Positions 48,790-57,291 of a DNA stretch of 64,000 nt are shown here, piece by piece (positions within the stretch are counted from its first letter, which is position 1; each line of letters opens with the position of its first letter). Origin of the DNA: a virus. The notes under the pieces were generated by a model. That model made no database searches and had not been told where the DNA came from. It saw only the letters and a program-made list of their open reading frames with translations. The translations under genes were made by a program, and so were the position numbers. The stretch spans positions 1 to 64,000 of IMG/VR virus record IMGVR_UViG_3300032173_000002; one strand, written 5' to 3'.

Positions 48790-50196
48790 GTGGGTAGATT
48801 GATCAGAGGAGTGTTTGATCCAGGGGTCAAGTTCGAGTTTGTGGAAGGTGCGCCAGGGGAAGTGGACGGGGAGCATATCCTGGGTAAGGTGCGAGGGAGG
48901 TTCTTCGTCCCTGGTGGAGTTTCTCGGAATTCCCGTTACTATCCTCCAGAAGTATGGGAACGACAGCTTGGTCTTGAAGAAGTAAAGTCCAGGCTGGAGA
49001 ACAAGCAGATGTTCGGAACGATTGGCCACGAGGATGAGATTAGTGATAAGAATCTTCGTGATGGAAAGATGTCGCATATTGTTACTCGTCTCACTCCTGA
49101 CGGACAGAACTGCGAGGCCTTGATTCTGAACACACCTGCCGGGAAGGTGCTAAATACAGTTCTTCGTGCCGGGGCAAAGTTGTATGTTTCCAGCAGAGCA
49201 GATGGAGAGTATAAGGGAACGCACAATGGGGTTCCTATGGTTGACCCAGAGAAGTTCAAACTGGAGGGTTTTGATTTTGTTTTAGATCCTGGATTCCTGG
49301 AGGCAAACCCAGGTCTAGTGGAAAGTTACAAAGCTGATTTTGATTCTGTTCTTGGAGGTGATGCAATTCCGAAGAGAAATTTTACTGAAAAGGAGGTAGT
49401 GAAATCTATGGAACAAGAATTTGCAGAGGCCTTGATGAAGAAGAATAGTCGTCTGGAGGAGGAACTTAATCGGGTGTTAGGTGAACTTCAGATGCAGACT
49501 TCTAGAGCCAATAGTTTGGAGGCTGAGAGGTCAGTTTGGTCTCAGAAAGAAAGGGATCTCACCGAAACTAAGAAAGCCTTGGAAAGTGCGCAGGCTTCTC
49601 TGAAAGAGTATGAGTCTTTGGGGACTCCTTCGGAGATTTCCAGAGCATTTGACTTAGCTATGAAAATGAAGGAGTCTTTCAAGGAGCTTGGCACCCCGAA
49701 AGAGATTTCCAGGGCATTTGATTTGGCAGCTAAGAGGTTGAGGGAGTACAAGTCCCTTGGATCAGTTTCTGAGATTAGGAAAGCTCTTGATCTTGCTCGC
49801 AAACTTCTGGAAGCTTACAAGCCTCTTGGAAGGCCGGGAGAGATCAAGGCTGCTTTCGATAAGGCAGAGGGATTTATCAGGAGAGTCCGGGAGACTCAAA
49901 AGAAGAAAAAGGTTGAGGCCTTATCGAAGGAACTGGGTGTCCCTGAGAAGGATATTACCAAAGTCCTGGGCAAGCCAGTGAAGGAGGAGGATATAAAGGA
50001 CTTGGTGAAATCGCTCAGAGAGAGCACCAAGGCTAAGGACAGGTTCGGTGCTCGGCCCAAGGACAAGGATTCGGGCGGTTCCGATAACGAGTCTAGGGGC
50101 GTTGACTTCAGCGAGTCCTTAGCAGACAGGCTGTCCAGGCAGTTCAATCGGACAGTCCCAACTTCGAAGAAGAAAGTAAGTCCAATTAACAGTTAG
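48790..50196 (+). CDS. Prohead protease fused to repeat scaffold
   Basis: 468 residues from GTG 48790. The first 200 residues match the T4 gp21-type serine protease: IGHEDE with His80, MSHIVTR, and LYVSSRADG with Ser134/135 (T4 uses His85 and Ser140). From about 205 the protein is a coiled-coil scaffold with four 23-residue repeats (LGTPSEISRAFDLA, LGTPKEISRAFDLA, LGSVSEIRKALDLA, LGRPGEIKAAFDKA; 49618-49893). It ends in a K/S-rich, probably flexible tail. The protease is the expected processor of the N-terminal tags described here. Confidence 0.8.
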   Translation: MGRLIRGVFDPGVKFEFVEGAPGEVDGEHILGKVRGRFFVPGGVSRNSRYYPPEVWERQLGLEEVKSRLENKQMFGTIGHEDEISDKNLRDGKMSHIVTRLTPDGQNCEALILNTPAGKVLNTVLRAGAKLYVSSRADGEYKGTHNGVPMVDPEKFKLEGFDFVLDPGFLEANPGLVESYKADFDSVLGGDAIPKRNFTEKEVVKSMEQEFAEALMKKNSRLEEELNRVLGELQMQTSRANSLEAERSVWSQKERDLTETKKALESAQASLKEYESLGTPSEISRAFDLAMKMKESFKELGTPKEISRAFDLAAKRLREYKSLGSVSEIRKALDLARKLLEAYKPLGRPGEIKAAFDKAEGFIRRVRETQKKKKVEALSKELGVPEKDITKVLGKPVKEEDIKDLVKSLRESTKAKDRFGARPKDKDSGGSDNESRGVDFSESLADRLSRQFNRTVPTSKKKVSPINS

Positions 50197-50213
50197 AAGG
50201 AGGTAACAAAAAT

Positions 50214-51629
50214 ATGCCGGAAATGCAAGAAGCTTTAGCAGAGGCGCGAGTTAATAAGATGCGGCGGGAGGCCGAGCGCCTGTATGAGAGATATCCCAAA
50301 CAAATGAACACCCTGGAGAGCAAGTCCTTGCTATCCAGAGTTAGACAGATTGAGTATTGGGATATTTATGGTCTTGGGAAAATTCTGGAGCAATTTTCCG
50401 AAGACCTAAAGATGTTTGAGGAGCAAGGGAATGTGGGGCTACTGGGCGTTATCCCCAACATTGCCTTCGATGTCTTGACAGTAGCATATGGTGCAAGCAT
50501 CGTGCCTTTAATCTGCTCGGTACAGCCTATCGAGGAAGAACAGGGCACAGTGTACTTCAAGACAGTTCGGTCTGCCACCCAGAAGGGGAACTTGACTGCT
50601 GGCCAGACCATCTTGGATCCTCGCTCGATTCAGGTAACTCCCTATGCCTTCGCTAGCAACTATGTATCTGGGGAGGTAGCGGGAACTACTTCCAATGGTG
50701 TAACTGAGTATGCCCTGACAACCAATACTACCCCAGTGAGACCGAGAACCTTTTCCGTTGCTATCTCTGAACTCTCTGTTTCGGGAGTGGATGATGGTAG
50801 CGGGAATATTGCCGGAGTGGGTTGCTCAGGGACAATCGATTACACCACAGGAGTAGTGAACCTGACCCTTGTGGAAGATCCGGGCGATACTTACAACATC
50901 ACCTTTAGCTACCAGATCAACTATGAGTTAGCTGAGACTCTTCCGAATATAGATAGTTACTATGCAAGCCAGACCATTCTTGCTAAGGTGTTTGCCCTTA
51001 GAGGAACTGTCGGCTTGCTGATGAGCTATGGATTAAGGAAGAGATTCGGGCTCATCGCAGAGGATGAGCTTGCTAAGGATCTGGTGAACGAGATCAATGC
51101 GGAAATTGGGGGAACTCTGATCCGTATGATGTATAGCAAAGCAGTGGGAAATACAGATTGGGATCAGACAGTCCCTGACGGAGTCAGTTGGTTCGAGCAC
51201 CAGATGAGTTACAAGAAAGCGGTAGCCTATGCAGAGTCCACCATTGTAGGGAATGCCGGTCGCGGGACGATCAGTGGTTTGATCGTTGGACAATCCCATT
51301 CTGCGATCTATGAGACTTTGCCTGGGTTCGAGAAGCTAACCGATGGGAACACCATCGGGCCGCATCTCTTCGGCACCTTCGATGGAAAGTCGGTTATTCG
51401 GGTTCCTGAAACTTCCATGCTGGGGACTTGGAATGGACTTGCTTTCTGGAAGGGTACAAGCCCGTTTGAAGCTCCTGCGGTGTATTCCCCGTTCATGCCG
51501 TTAGTGGTTACAGATTTGCTTCCTATCGGCCTGAACCCGTTGGGAACACAGCGGGCGGCTGCGGTATGGGCTGGACTGGATGTGTTGGTCGAACGGTTCA
51601 TTACCAAGCTGACTGTAACTCAGACCTAA
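50214..51629 (+). CDS. Major capsid protein (gp23-type HK97 fold)
   Basis: 471 residues after gaaggaggtaac. Layout: helical N-terminal region (MPEMQEALAEARVNKM...) with a possible protease cut near LLSRVRQIE (about residues 40-48), then the HK97 fold with EQGTVYFKTVRSATQKGNLT, the E-loop, and an insertion domain (SVSGVDDGSGNIAGVGCSG). YSKAVGNTDWDQ and VTDLLPIGLNPLGTQRAAAV complete the A-domain. It is followed by a strong hairpin terminator. It forms the hexamers of the head. Confidence 0.8.
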   Translation: MPEMQEALAEARVNKMRREAERLYERYPKQMNTLESKSLLSRVRQIEYWDIYGLGKILEQFSEDLKMFEEQGNVGLLGVIPNIAFDVLTVAYGASIVPLICSVQPIEEEQGTVYFKTVRSATQKGNLTAGQTILDPRSIQVTPYAFASNYVSGEVAGTTSNGVTEYALTTNTTPVRPRTFSVAISELSVSGVDDGSGNIAGVGCSGTIDYTTGVVNLTLVEDPGDTYNITFSYQINYELAETLPNIDSYYASQTILAKVFALRGTVGLLMSYGLRKRFGLIAEDELAKDLVNEINAEIGGTLIRMMYSKAVGNTDWDQTVPDGVSWFEHQMSYKKAVAYAESTIVGNAGRGTISGLIVGQSHSAIYETLPGFEKLTDGNTIGPHLFGTFDGKSVIRVPETSMLGTWNGLAFWKGTSPFEAPAVYSPFMPLVVTDLLPIGLNPLGTQRAAAVWAGLDVLVERFITKLTVTQT

Positions 51630-51641
51630 GTGAAGTGAAAG

Positions 51642-51674
51642 CCAGAGGGAGAGGTCTTATCCCTCTCCCTCTGG
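51642..51674 (+). terminator. Hairpin terminator after the capsid gene
   Basis: A perfect 13-bp stem (CCAGAGGGAGAGG / CCTCTCCCTCTGG) with a 7-base loop begins 12 bases after the capsid stop. Only a short T-rich stretch (tgtttg) follows, so efficiency is uncertain, but the stem is strong enough for termination or mRNA protection. Confidence 0.75.
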
Positions 51675-51680
51675 TGTTTG

Positions 51681-51754
51681 CATTCTTGCCTTGGGGCTAC
51701 AAGGCATGGGGATTTCCCCTAAAAGTCCCCGACTAAAGTCGGGGGAGTAGTCAC
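51681..51754 (+). repeat. Three-hairpin repeat, copy 2 (IS200/IS605 end-like)
   Basis: Near-identical to 5776-5849; the central loop is AA instead of TT, with the stem CCCCGACT/AGTCGGGG intact, and the end reads gtagtcac. The flanks differ, so this is a defined 74-bp unit. It lies between the capsid terminator and the next gene. The conserved folding with changes only in the loop argues for selection on RNA or single-strand DNA structure. Confidence 0.65.
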
Positions 51755-51771
51755 TAAGTCGAGGGAACAGG

Positions 51772-52422
51772 ATGACTATTAAAGAGATTTTTGAAAAGGT
51801 GCTCATTCTATCCGGACAATACCATCTCTCAGTAGATCAAATAGACTTGGACTACCAAGCCTTTGTAAAGCTGGTGAAGCATACCCTGACTACATTTAAT
51901 CGTTGGTTCCCAAGGACCATTAGGTATAACAAGAATATCCCGGAGACCTTTTATACCTTCAGCGATGCGGAAGGAATACCGGATTGGGTTTCTGAGTGTA
52001 ATCCTATTCAGGTATTGGGAATGCCTTGGCAGCTATTCGATTGGAGAAAACAGAAGCTTCAAGAGAAGCAGTCCTTTGTATGGGAATATCATAGCGAGAC
52101 CCATACTCTTTATGTTCAAGCTGGGGGTTTGTTTGAGATCATAGGAGTAATCGGCCATAAGATTACTGTCCCGGTGGGGAAGGAGGACTCTCCCCAGGAT
52201 TGGGAGATCACTACAATTAACGAAGTAGAACATGACAAGTTTTTCGAACTGCTCGCAGGAAGGTTTATGTACACAGTAGGCCTTGCCCGTGGCAGCTTTG
52301 GTGGCCTTGATCTTGGCTTTACCATAAATTCTCAGTTAATGCTGGATGAGGGGAAGAGGATGATTTCCGAAGCTACAAGCTGGTTAGAGAAGAACGGGAA
52401 ACAATATCTGGCATGGGGGTAG
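51772..52422 (+). CDS. Neck/adaptor protein candidate (216 aa)
   Basis: 216 residues. Position after the capsid and before the sheath genes fits a head-completion or neck protein (gp13/gp14 equivalents). The start (MTIKEIFEKVLILSGQYHLS) and mixed body (QVLGMPWQLFDWRKQKLQEK; FELLAGRFMYTVGLARGSFG) show no motif I recognise. The assignment is by position. Confidence 0.5.
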   Translation: MTIKEIFEKVLILSGQYHLSVDQIDLDYQAFVKLVKHTLTTFNRWFPRTIRYNKNIPETFYTFSDAEGIPDWVSECNPIQVLGMPWQLFDWRKQKLQEKQSFVWEYHSETHTLYVQAGGLFEIIGVIGHKITVPVGKEDSPQDWEITTINEVEHDKFFELLAGRFMYTVGLARGSFGGLDLGFTINSQLMLDEGKRMISEATSWLEKNGKQYLAWG

Positions 52423-53385
52423 ATGGGGATGGCTCTTACATTGAGGGATATTGCGAATCGGATGCTGTCAGCCTACCGCAAAGCGGATTACTCTTTAGTG
52501 GGGGTACATAATGTGGAAGTGGATGCCTGGGTTGGGACAAAGGCAATCCTCTTTACTGCAGACGTGGATAGTAGTGAGGGTGGAACTTACGATGTAGGAG
52601 TTGAGTTTTTTCAAGTTGTATTCTCCAATGGACCGAAGCCAGGCTGGATTCCTGTAGAGTCTGAAGATGGGGTGATTTACGCAGAACCACCTTCTATGAC
52701 CTATAGCAACTGTGCCTTGAAGTGTGCATGTTTTACTGGCGATACTCTGATCCCTCTTGCCGATGGGTATTCCGTTCCTATCAAAGACCTTGTGGGAAGA
52801 GAGGAGTTTTTTGTTTATTCCTATGATTTGGATAAGAAACAGATTACGATTGGAAGAGGACACTCTTGTTGTCTGACTCGTGAGAATGCTCAAGTTCTTA
52901 CTGTTCCTTTGGATAACAAGACAGTTATTACCTGCACACCAGATCACCTTTTCCTTATGAAGGACGGTAGGTATAAGAAAGCGGAAGACCTTGTTCCAGG
53001 GGACTCCTTGCTTCCTCTGTATAGAGATCTGGCTGAAAGTGGTAAAGCTTGTGGAAAGGTTGCTGGTTTCCCTCTGCCGAAAGATGAGCCTGCTGATGTA
53101 TATTGTTTTACGGTGGACAAATACGAGAACTTTGCTGTTGATGTTGATCGAGGGGCTTCGCTATCCAGCGGGGTTTTCGTTCATAACTGCCCTGATTTTC
53201 GTTACCGATTTGAGAAACCGTTGTATGATGTCGGCTCGCTCATTGGGAACTGGAGGAGGTATCGCCGGAGGGTAGGTGCCACAAGAACTATGCCCCCAGT
53301 AAATCCACGCCAGATACCTGGCTACTGCAAACATGTTTATTCCTTAGTTCAGGCTTTGGTCAATTCCAGGATGGTAAAGGGATAA
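52423..53385 (+). CDS. SWIM-like zinc protein interrupted by a mini-intein
   Basis: 320 residues as translated; about 167 after splicing. N-extein 1-102, intein 103-255, C-extein 256-320. The joined extein gives ALKCA + CPDFRYRF, restoring a C-x-C (Cys101, Cys256), followed by PGYCKHVYSL with C302-x-H304. That is the C-x-C ... C-x-H arrangement of SWIM zinc fingers, with a long spacer of about 45 residues. The protein lies in the head-to-tail gene block and probably is a virion or assembly protein. An unspliced protein would lack the zinc site. Confidence 0.75.
   Translation: MGMALTLRDIANRMLSAYRKADYSLVGVHNVEVDAWVGTKAILFTADVDSSEGGTYDVGVEFFQVVFSNGPKPGWIPVESEDGVIYAEPPSMTYSNCALKCACFTGDTLIPLADGYSVPIKDLVGREEFFVYSYDLDKKQITIGRGHSCCLTRENAQVLTVPLDNKTVITCTPDHLFLMKDGRYKKAEDLVPGDSLLPLYRDLAESGKACGKVAGFPLPKDEPADVYCFTVDKYENFAVDVDRGASLSSGVFVHNCPDFRYRFEKPLYDVGSLIGNWRRYRRRVGATRTMPPVNPRQIPGYCKHVYSLVQALVNSRMVKG
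52729..53187 (+). other. Mini-intein (153 aa), no homing nuclease
   Basis: Starts with Cys1 (CFTGDTLIPLADGYSV, block A) and ends with VFVHN before Cys+1. Block B is present: VITCTPDHLFLMKDG (T-x-x-H). The C-terminal blocks F and G are visible as VYCFTVDKYENFAVDVD and SGVFVHN|C. At 153 residues it contains only the Hint splicing domain, without an endonuclease. All four splice residues (Cys1, block B His, terminal His-Asn, Cys+1) are intact, so it should be active. Confidence 0.9.
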
Positions 53386-53392
53386 ATCGGCT

Positions 53393-53854
53393 GTGGGTCT
53401 TATCAATTGTGTTCCAGATGTATTTCGAGATAATGTCCCAAAATGGCTAACCCACCTTCAGTCTTACTATGGATTGAAGTGTGAGTATTTTTATCCTATT
53501 CAGTCCGGTAGTTTTTACTGGACTGAGGATGCTGGCTGTCAGTATGATGCTGAGCCAGCGGAGGTGGAAACCGATGTAGTGGTTGGAAAAGGAATCTTAG
53601 GACAGAGGTTTAAGTCGGATGCTAGCCTCGATATGTTTACAGAGAATTCAACAGTGATTCTTCTTCCTCCAGAGCGAACGCTACCAAAGGATACCAAGGT
53701 CAAGGTGCATCTGGGGAAGGAGATAGCTTCTGGCTCTTTGTTTCAGGAGTTCCGAGTGGAACGAATTGAAGCAGTATATGCTGCTTCAGGTTCTATCATT
53801 AACAAAGCTGTACTGTGGCCTTTCAATGCGCCAGTAGATTATGAAGGAGGGTAA
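53393..53854 (+). CDS. Neck/completion protein candidate (153 aa)
   Basis: GTG 53393 start. 153 residues, strand-rich (LKCEYFYPIQSGSFYWTEDA; TDVVVGKGILGQRFKSDASL) with an ending IINKAVLWPFNAPVDYEGG. Its place between the zinc protein and the sheath fits a head-completion or tail-connector protein. No specific family motif is recognised. Confidence 0.5.
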   Translation: MGLINCVPDVFRDNVPKWLTHLQSYYGLKCEYFYPIQSGSFYWTEDAGCQYDAEPAEVETDVVVGKGILGQRFKSDASLDMFTENSTVILLPPERTLPKDTKVKVHLGKEIASGSLFQEFRVERIEAVYAASGSIINKAVLWPFNAPVDYEGG

Positions 53855-53856
53855 AA

Positions 53857-54063
53857 ATGAGCAAAGCCAGAGAGTTTTTGGAGATGGAGTTACTAAGTCA
53901 AGATCTGCGGAGGGAAGCTGCTGCTGTCGAGGATCATTTGAATAAGTTTTATGATCGTTGGCATCTCGTATTTAATGATGAGGAGTTAGATGCGATTACC
54001 TCAGCTTTGAAGATCCTTCGCAATCTTCAAAAAGTGGACTTGCTGGTCAAGCCTCAGCGTTGA
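53857..54063 (+). CDS. Tagged small protein (68 aa)
   Basis: 68 residues: MSKAREFLEMELLSQDLRRE, one of the best tag matches, followed by a helical body. It is the only tagged gene after the capsid gene. The stop codon is the start of a small hairpin (54061-54082). Confidence 0.65.
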   Translation: MSKAREFLEMELLSQDLRREAAAVEDHLNKFYDRWHLVFNDEELDAITSALKILRNLQKVDLLVKPQR

Positions 54064-54082
54064 AGATCCTTCACGATCTTCA
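54061..54082 (+). other. 8-bp palindromic hairpin, with a near copy at 54008
   Basis: TGAAGATC-cttcac-GATCTTCA is a perfect 8-bp stem with a 6-base loop beginning at the TGA stop. A nearly identical sequence (tgaagatccttcgcaatcttca) lies 53 bases upstream at 54008-54029 inside the gene. No T-run follows. It could be an mRNA stability element or a short duplication. Confidence 0.5.
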
Positions 54083-54103
54083 AATGAATGAGTAGGAGAT
54101 AAA

Positions 54104-54742
54104 GTGATTACTGTCCTTGTCTTGAACTCCTTCTCTAACTACCTGCGGGATGATGTTCTCAATATAGAACCCATCCACGGCTATATACTGGGAGACACGA
54201 TCTATACCTGGAGTGTTGAGAACTTCCAGCTTGTCAGAAAGCATGTGGTAGAGCAGGATGAAGAGAGGAAAGCCTCTGGAATTCCCTATTGGTTAGTCTT
54301 TCTCTGCTCACGGAGTAAGATAGATGTGAGCAAATTACAGGCTCGTCATTTCCCTAAGAAGGTCTGGGCCAATTCTACACAGGAGCCAGATGTAATGAGT
54401 TATGAATACCGCATGGCGAGCCTGGATTTCAAGCTGAACATCTATTCCAATTCTATTAAAGTAGCAGAAGATGTAGAGGAAATCATTCTGGCCAGGCATG
54501 TGGATCATCCAATAGAGGTAACTGTTCCTGGTCTGTTTGATGATCTAAATAAGCCACTAATGGCCGATGTAATGGATTTCAAGGTGGATGCTCTTCAGAA
54601 AGGGGACTCTTCTAAAGCAGGTACTATGGTCTACCTGCAGTGCTCTGGCGCTTTGCACTATCCTTTGTTATTGTCCAATGAGGTTTTGCCTCTGATTACA
54701 AATATCGTTACGACTATCAATTTCAAAATAGATATGGAATAG
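54104..54742 (+). CDS. Tail terminator/connector candidate (212 aa)
   Basis: 212 residues from GTG 54104. Located two genes before the sheath, as gp15 or tail-terminator genes are in T4-type phages. It has strand segments (ITVLVLNSFSNYLRDDVLNI; MASLDFKLNIYSNSIKVAED) and a C-terminal strand (LPLITNIVTTINFKIDME). Family assignment rests on position and size. Confidence 0.5.
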   Translation: MITVLVLNSFSNYLRDDVLNIEPIHGYILGDTIYTWSVENFQLVRKHVVEQDEERKASGIPYWLVFLCSRSKIDVSKLQARHFPKKVWANSTQEPDVMSYEYRMASLDFKLNIYSNSIKVAEDVEEIILARHVDHPIEVTVPGLFDDLNKPLMADVMDFKVDALQKGDSSKAGTMVYLQCSGALHYPLLLSNEVLPLITNIVTTINFKIDME

Positions 54743-54755
54743 GGGAGGTGATTCC

Positions 54756-54974
54756 ATGAATAAACCGAGGAGGCCTTATGTTTCTCTGGATTCTCCTGGG
54801 GAGGTAAGTGGGGGGTCTCAGTTTGTGATTCTGAAGTCCAAACGGAATCACAATATCTACATTATGTATGATGGGAGTACCCTGGTGCTTCCCCCTGGGG
54901 GGAAAACTTCAAAGCTGGAGGCTTCGAAGTTGGGGACGATTCCAAGTGGTGTTATCAAAATCGAAGTGAAGTAA
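54756..54974 (+). CDS. Small protein before sheath (72 aa)
   Basis: 72 residues after ggggaggtg. Basic strands (FVILKSKRNHNIYIMYDGST) and a closing IPSGVIKIEVK. It resembles no family I know. Its tight spacing to the sheath gene suggests a tail-assembly accessory role. Confidence 0.5.
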   Translation: MNKPRRPYVSLDSPGEVSGGSQFVILKSKRNHNIYIMYDGSTLVLPPGGKTSKLEASKLGTIPSGVIKIEVK

Positions 54975-55004
54975 CTTTACAAGTGAACCGGAGGTGAGAA
55001 CAAT

Positions 55005-56600
55005 ATGCTAGGCAATGTAACGATATCAGAAATCTCTCTCGATACAAGGGTGCCGTCTTTTCCTGGTGCCTATGGCTATATCGCTGGACCTTTCAAAAAG
55101 GGTCCGGTGAATCAAGTTACCTTGGTGACCAGCGATGCGCAATTCCTTCGTCGGTACTCCCCAAACGAGAGGGTAGAAGTGGGATATGATCTCTCCTACT
55201 TCTCTGCATTAGCCTTTTTGCAGAAGTCAGATAAATTACAAGTGATCCGGGTAGCTTCGGGCTCCCTGTATGGAGGAGTGGAAATCTTTGAGAAATCCGG
55301 ATCTTCTAATCAAGGTGTGGCAGGGATGATTGATCCCACCGGAGAGCTTGAGGGGAGCGAGCCATATACATTCTCCTCTGGTGCGACTTTGCTACTGTAT
55401 GGGGCTAATCAGGGCGACTGGAATAACGAGATTGGTGTGAGGATTTACAACTACGCAGAGAGTCCGGATGAAGTGAAGGAGCCCAATGCTTTCTTGATCG
55501 AAGTTTACAAAGGAAGTTCTAAGAAGGAAAGCTGGGTAGTATCAAGGCAGGAGGACCATGTAGACGGGTATGGAAGGAATATATTTGTTGAGACCCTCTT
55601 GGAGGGGAGTGAGTACATTCGGGCAATCAATAATGATGCTCTTGATTCGGATACTTATCCCTATCCAAAGGAGCAAACAACAACTCTTGCTTTGACTGGT
55701 GGTGATGATGGAGGTACAGTAACTGATTCTGAGTTAATTTCCGCATTAGATGTCCTGACGGAGAGCGTACCAGTTACCCTCTTGATGGATGGTGGTCATG
55801 CAACTGCAACTTACCATGATGCCTTGCTGGATAAGGCGGAGGCAAGAGGGGATTGCTTCGCTATTCTGTCTGTACCTTATACAGCAGTGGCTAGCGCAGA
55901 TTACATGACGGAGATTCAAACCTATCGTCAGACGACTCTGAACGCAAATACATCATGGGGTGGGTTATGGACACCGGATCTGTATCTCTATGACAAATTT
56001 AACAACCGCTCTATCTATGTGTCGCCAGATGGCCACATAGCTGGGCTGATCTCCCAGAATGCGGCCAGGACGGAGCTGTGGTATGCAGCAGGGTTCGCTG
56101 GAAACAAGGCACAGATCTCCGTCCAAGGTCTCAGGAGGTACTTGACCAAAGCTGAGGGAGACACATTGTCTAACTATGGGGTCAACTGTATTATGTTTGC
56201 TCCAGGTCGTGGAATTAGACCCATGAGCCAGTTGACCTTGCTGTCCAGACCCTCTGCTTTGGATCGTGTCAATGTGAGACTGATGCTGATTGTGATTGAG
56301 CCAGCAGTGAAAGTTGCTCTGGAAGACTTCTTGTTTGAGTATAATGATGAGGATACCAGAGCAAGAGTTGTAGCGACCTTGGGAACTTACATGCTTGCCA
56401 TCAGGGCTCGTAAGGGAGTCGCTGATTTCCAGATTAAGTGTGACTCTGACAACAACTTACCTTATGATATTGAGAATCATATTCTCAATGTGGACTTGCT
56501 GGTCAAGCCGCTGCTCACGGTAGAGTTTATCAAGTGTAATGTGGTGATTACGCCTCAAGGGATGACCTTCAGCGTCGCTGAAGAAATGATCCGAGGTTAG
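55005..56600 (+). CDS. Tail sheath protein
   Basis: 531 residues after cggaggtgag. It has the layout of contractile sheath proteins: N-terminal LGNVTISEISLDTRVPSFPG, a middle variable domain, and the conserved C-terminal region DRVNVRLMLIVIEPAVKVAL, FEYNDEDTRARVVATLGTYM, and VEFIKCNVVITPQGMTFSVA, which holds the strand exchange arms. It forms the contracting outer tube around the tail tube protein encoded next. Confidence 0.85.
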   Translation: MLGNVTISEISLDTRVPSFPGAYGYIAGPFKKGPVNQVTLVTSDAQFLRRYSPNERVEVGYDLSYFSALAFLQKSDKLQVIRVASGSLYGGVEIFEKSGSSNQGVAGMIDPTGELEGSEPYTFSSGATLLLYGANQGDWNNEIGVRIYNYAESPDEVKEPNAFLIEVYKGSSKKESWVVSRQEDHVDGYGRNIFVETLLEGSEYIRAINNDALDSDTYPYPKEQTTTLALTGGDDGGTVTDSELISALDVLTESVPVTLLMDGGHATATYHDALLDKAEARGDCFAILSVPYTAVASADYMTEIQTYRQTTLNANTSWGGLWTPDLYLYDKFNNRSIYVSPDGHIAGLISQNAARTELWYAAGFAGNKAQISVQGLRRYLTKAEGDTLSNYGVNCIMFAPGRGIRPMSQLTLLSRPSALDRVNVRLMLIVIEPAVKVALEDFLFEYNDEDTRARVVATLGTYMLAIRARKGVADFQIKCDSDNNLPYDIENHILNVDLLVKPLLTVEFIKCNVVITPQGMTFSVAEEMIRG

Positions 56601-56616
56601 AGAAAGGAGGGTAGAT

Positions 56617-57189
56617 ATGCCGAGAGTTCAGATTGATCAGATTAGAGGAAGTGGGCAGGTAGTTACAAACTATAACTGGATGATAAAGATCCTCCGAAAA
56701 CCTGCGATCCCGTTTCATGTTCCTGGGGATCTGATGCTAGACTTTCGCTGCGTCACAGCAACTGAGCCTGTTTACTCTGATGCAACTCCAATGGAGCCGA
56801 CAATTAGGGGACATACAATTGCCGTCCCAGGGATGGTTAAGTGTAGCAGGGATTTTAAGATCACTGTACTTGAAACTGCAAATCTGGATATGCGAAAATT
56901 GTTTGTCCCCTGGTTACAGGCAACTTACGACCCCATTACAGGTATTGCTGGACCGGATTTAGCGGTTACAGCGGATATCATGCTTGTTCGGATGAACAGG
57001 CATGATATCCCATTGTGGGAGTTCGTAATTTTCTATGCCTTCCCCACGAGATTTAGTGACGGAGCAAATGCGTTCGCTAATGGGGCTACTCCTGGGAGCA
57101 TTACTTGCGAGATAGACTTTGCTTATACCTACTTCAAGCAAGGCCTGTCTACGCTGTCTGTAGCAAGTCCTGTTCCTGTGGTGCTGTAG
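56617..57189 (+). CDS. Tail tube protein (gp19-like)
   Basis: 190 residues after aaaggagggtag, right after the sheath. Strands such as VTNYNWMIKILRKPAIPFHV, and the PTIRGHTIAVPGMVKCSRDF segment, fit the gp19 tube fold. It ends with IDFAYTYFKQGLSTLSVASP. A second protein of similar type follows, so one may be the tube and the other a baseplate-proximal tube initiator. Confidence 0.75.
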   Translation: MPRVQIDQIRGSGQVVTNYNWMIKILRKPAIPFHVPGDLMLDFRCVTATEPVYSDATPMEPTIRGHTIAVPGMVKCSRDFKITVLETANLDMRKLFVPWLQATYDPITGIAGPDLAVTADIMLVRMNRHDIPLWEFVIFYAFPTRFSDGANAFANGATPGSITCEIDFAYTYFKQGLSTLSVASPVPVVL

Positions 57190-57291
57190 CCGATTTTCTT
57201 AGAGAAGCAAAGGCAGCACCCACTTTACTTTACCCTCTTTTGCCCACTCGCATCGCTACTGTCTAAACTCCTTTCTCAAGGAGAATACCCT

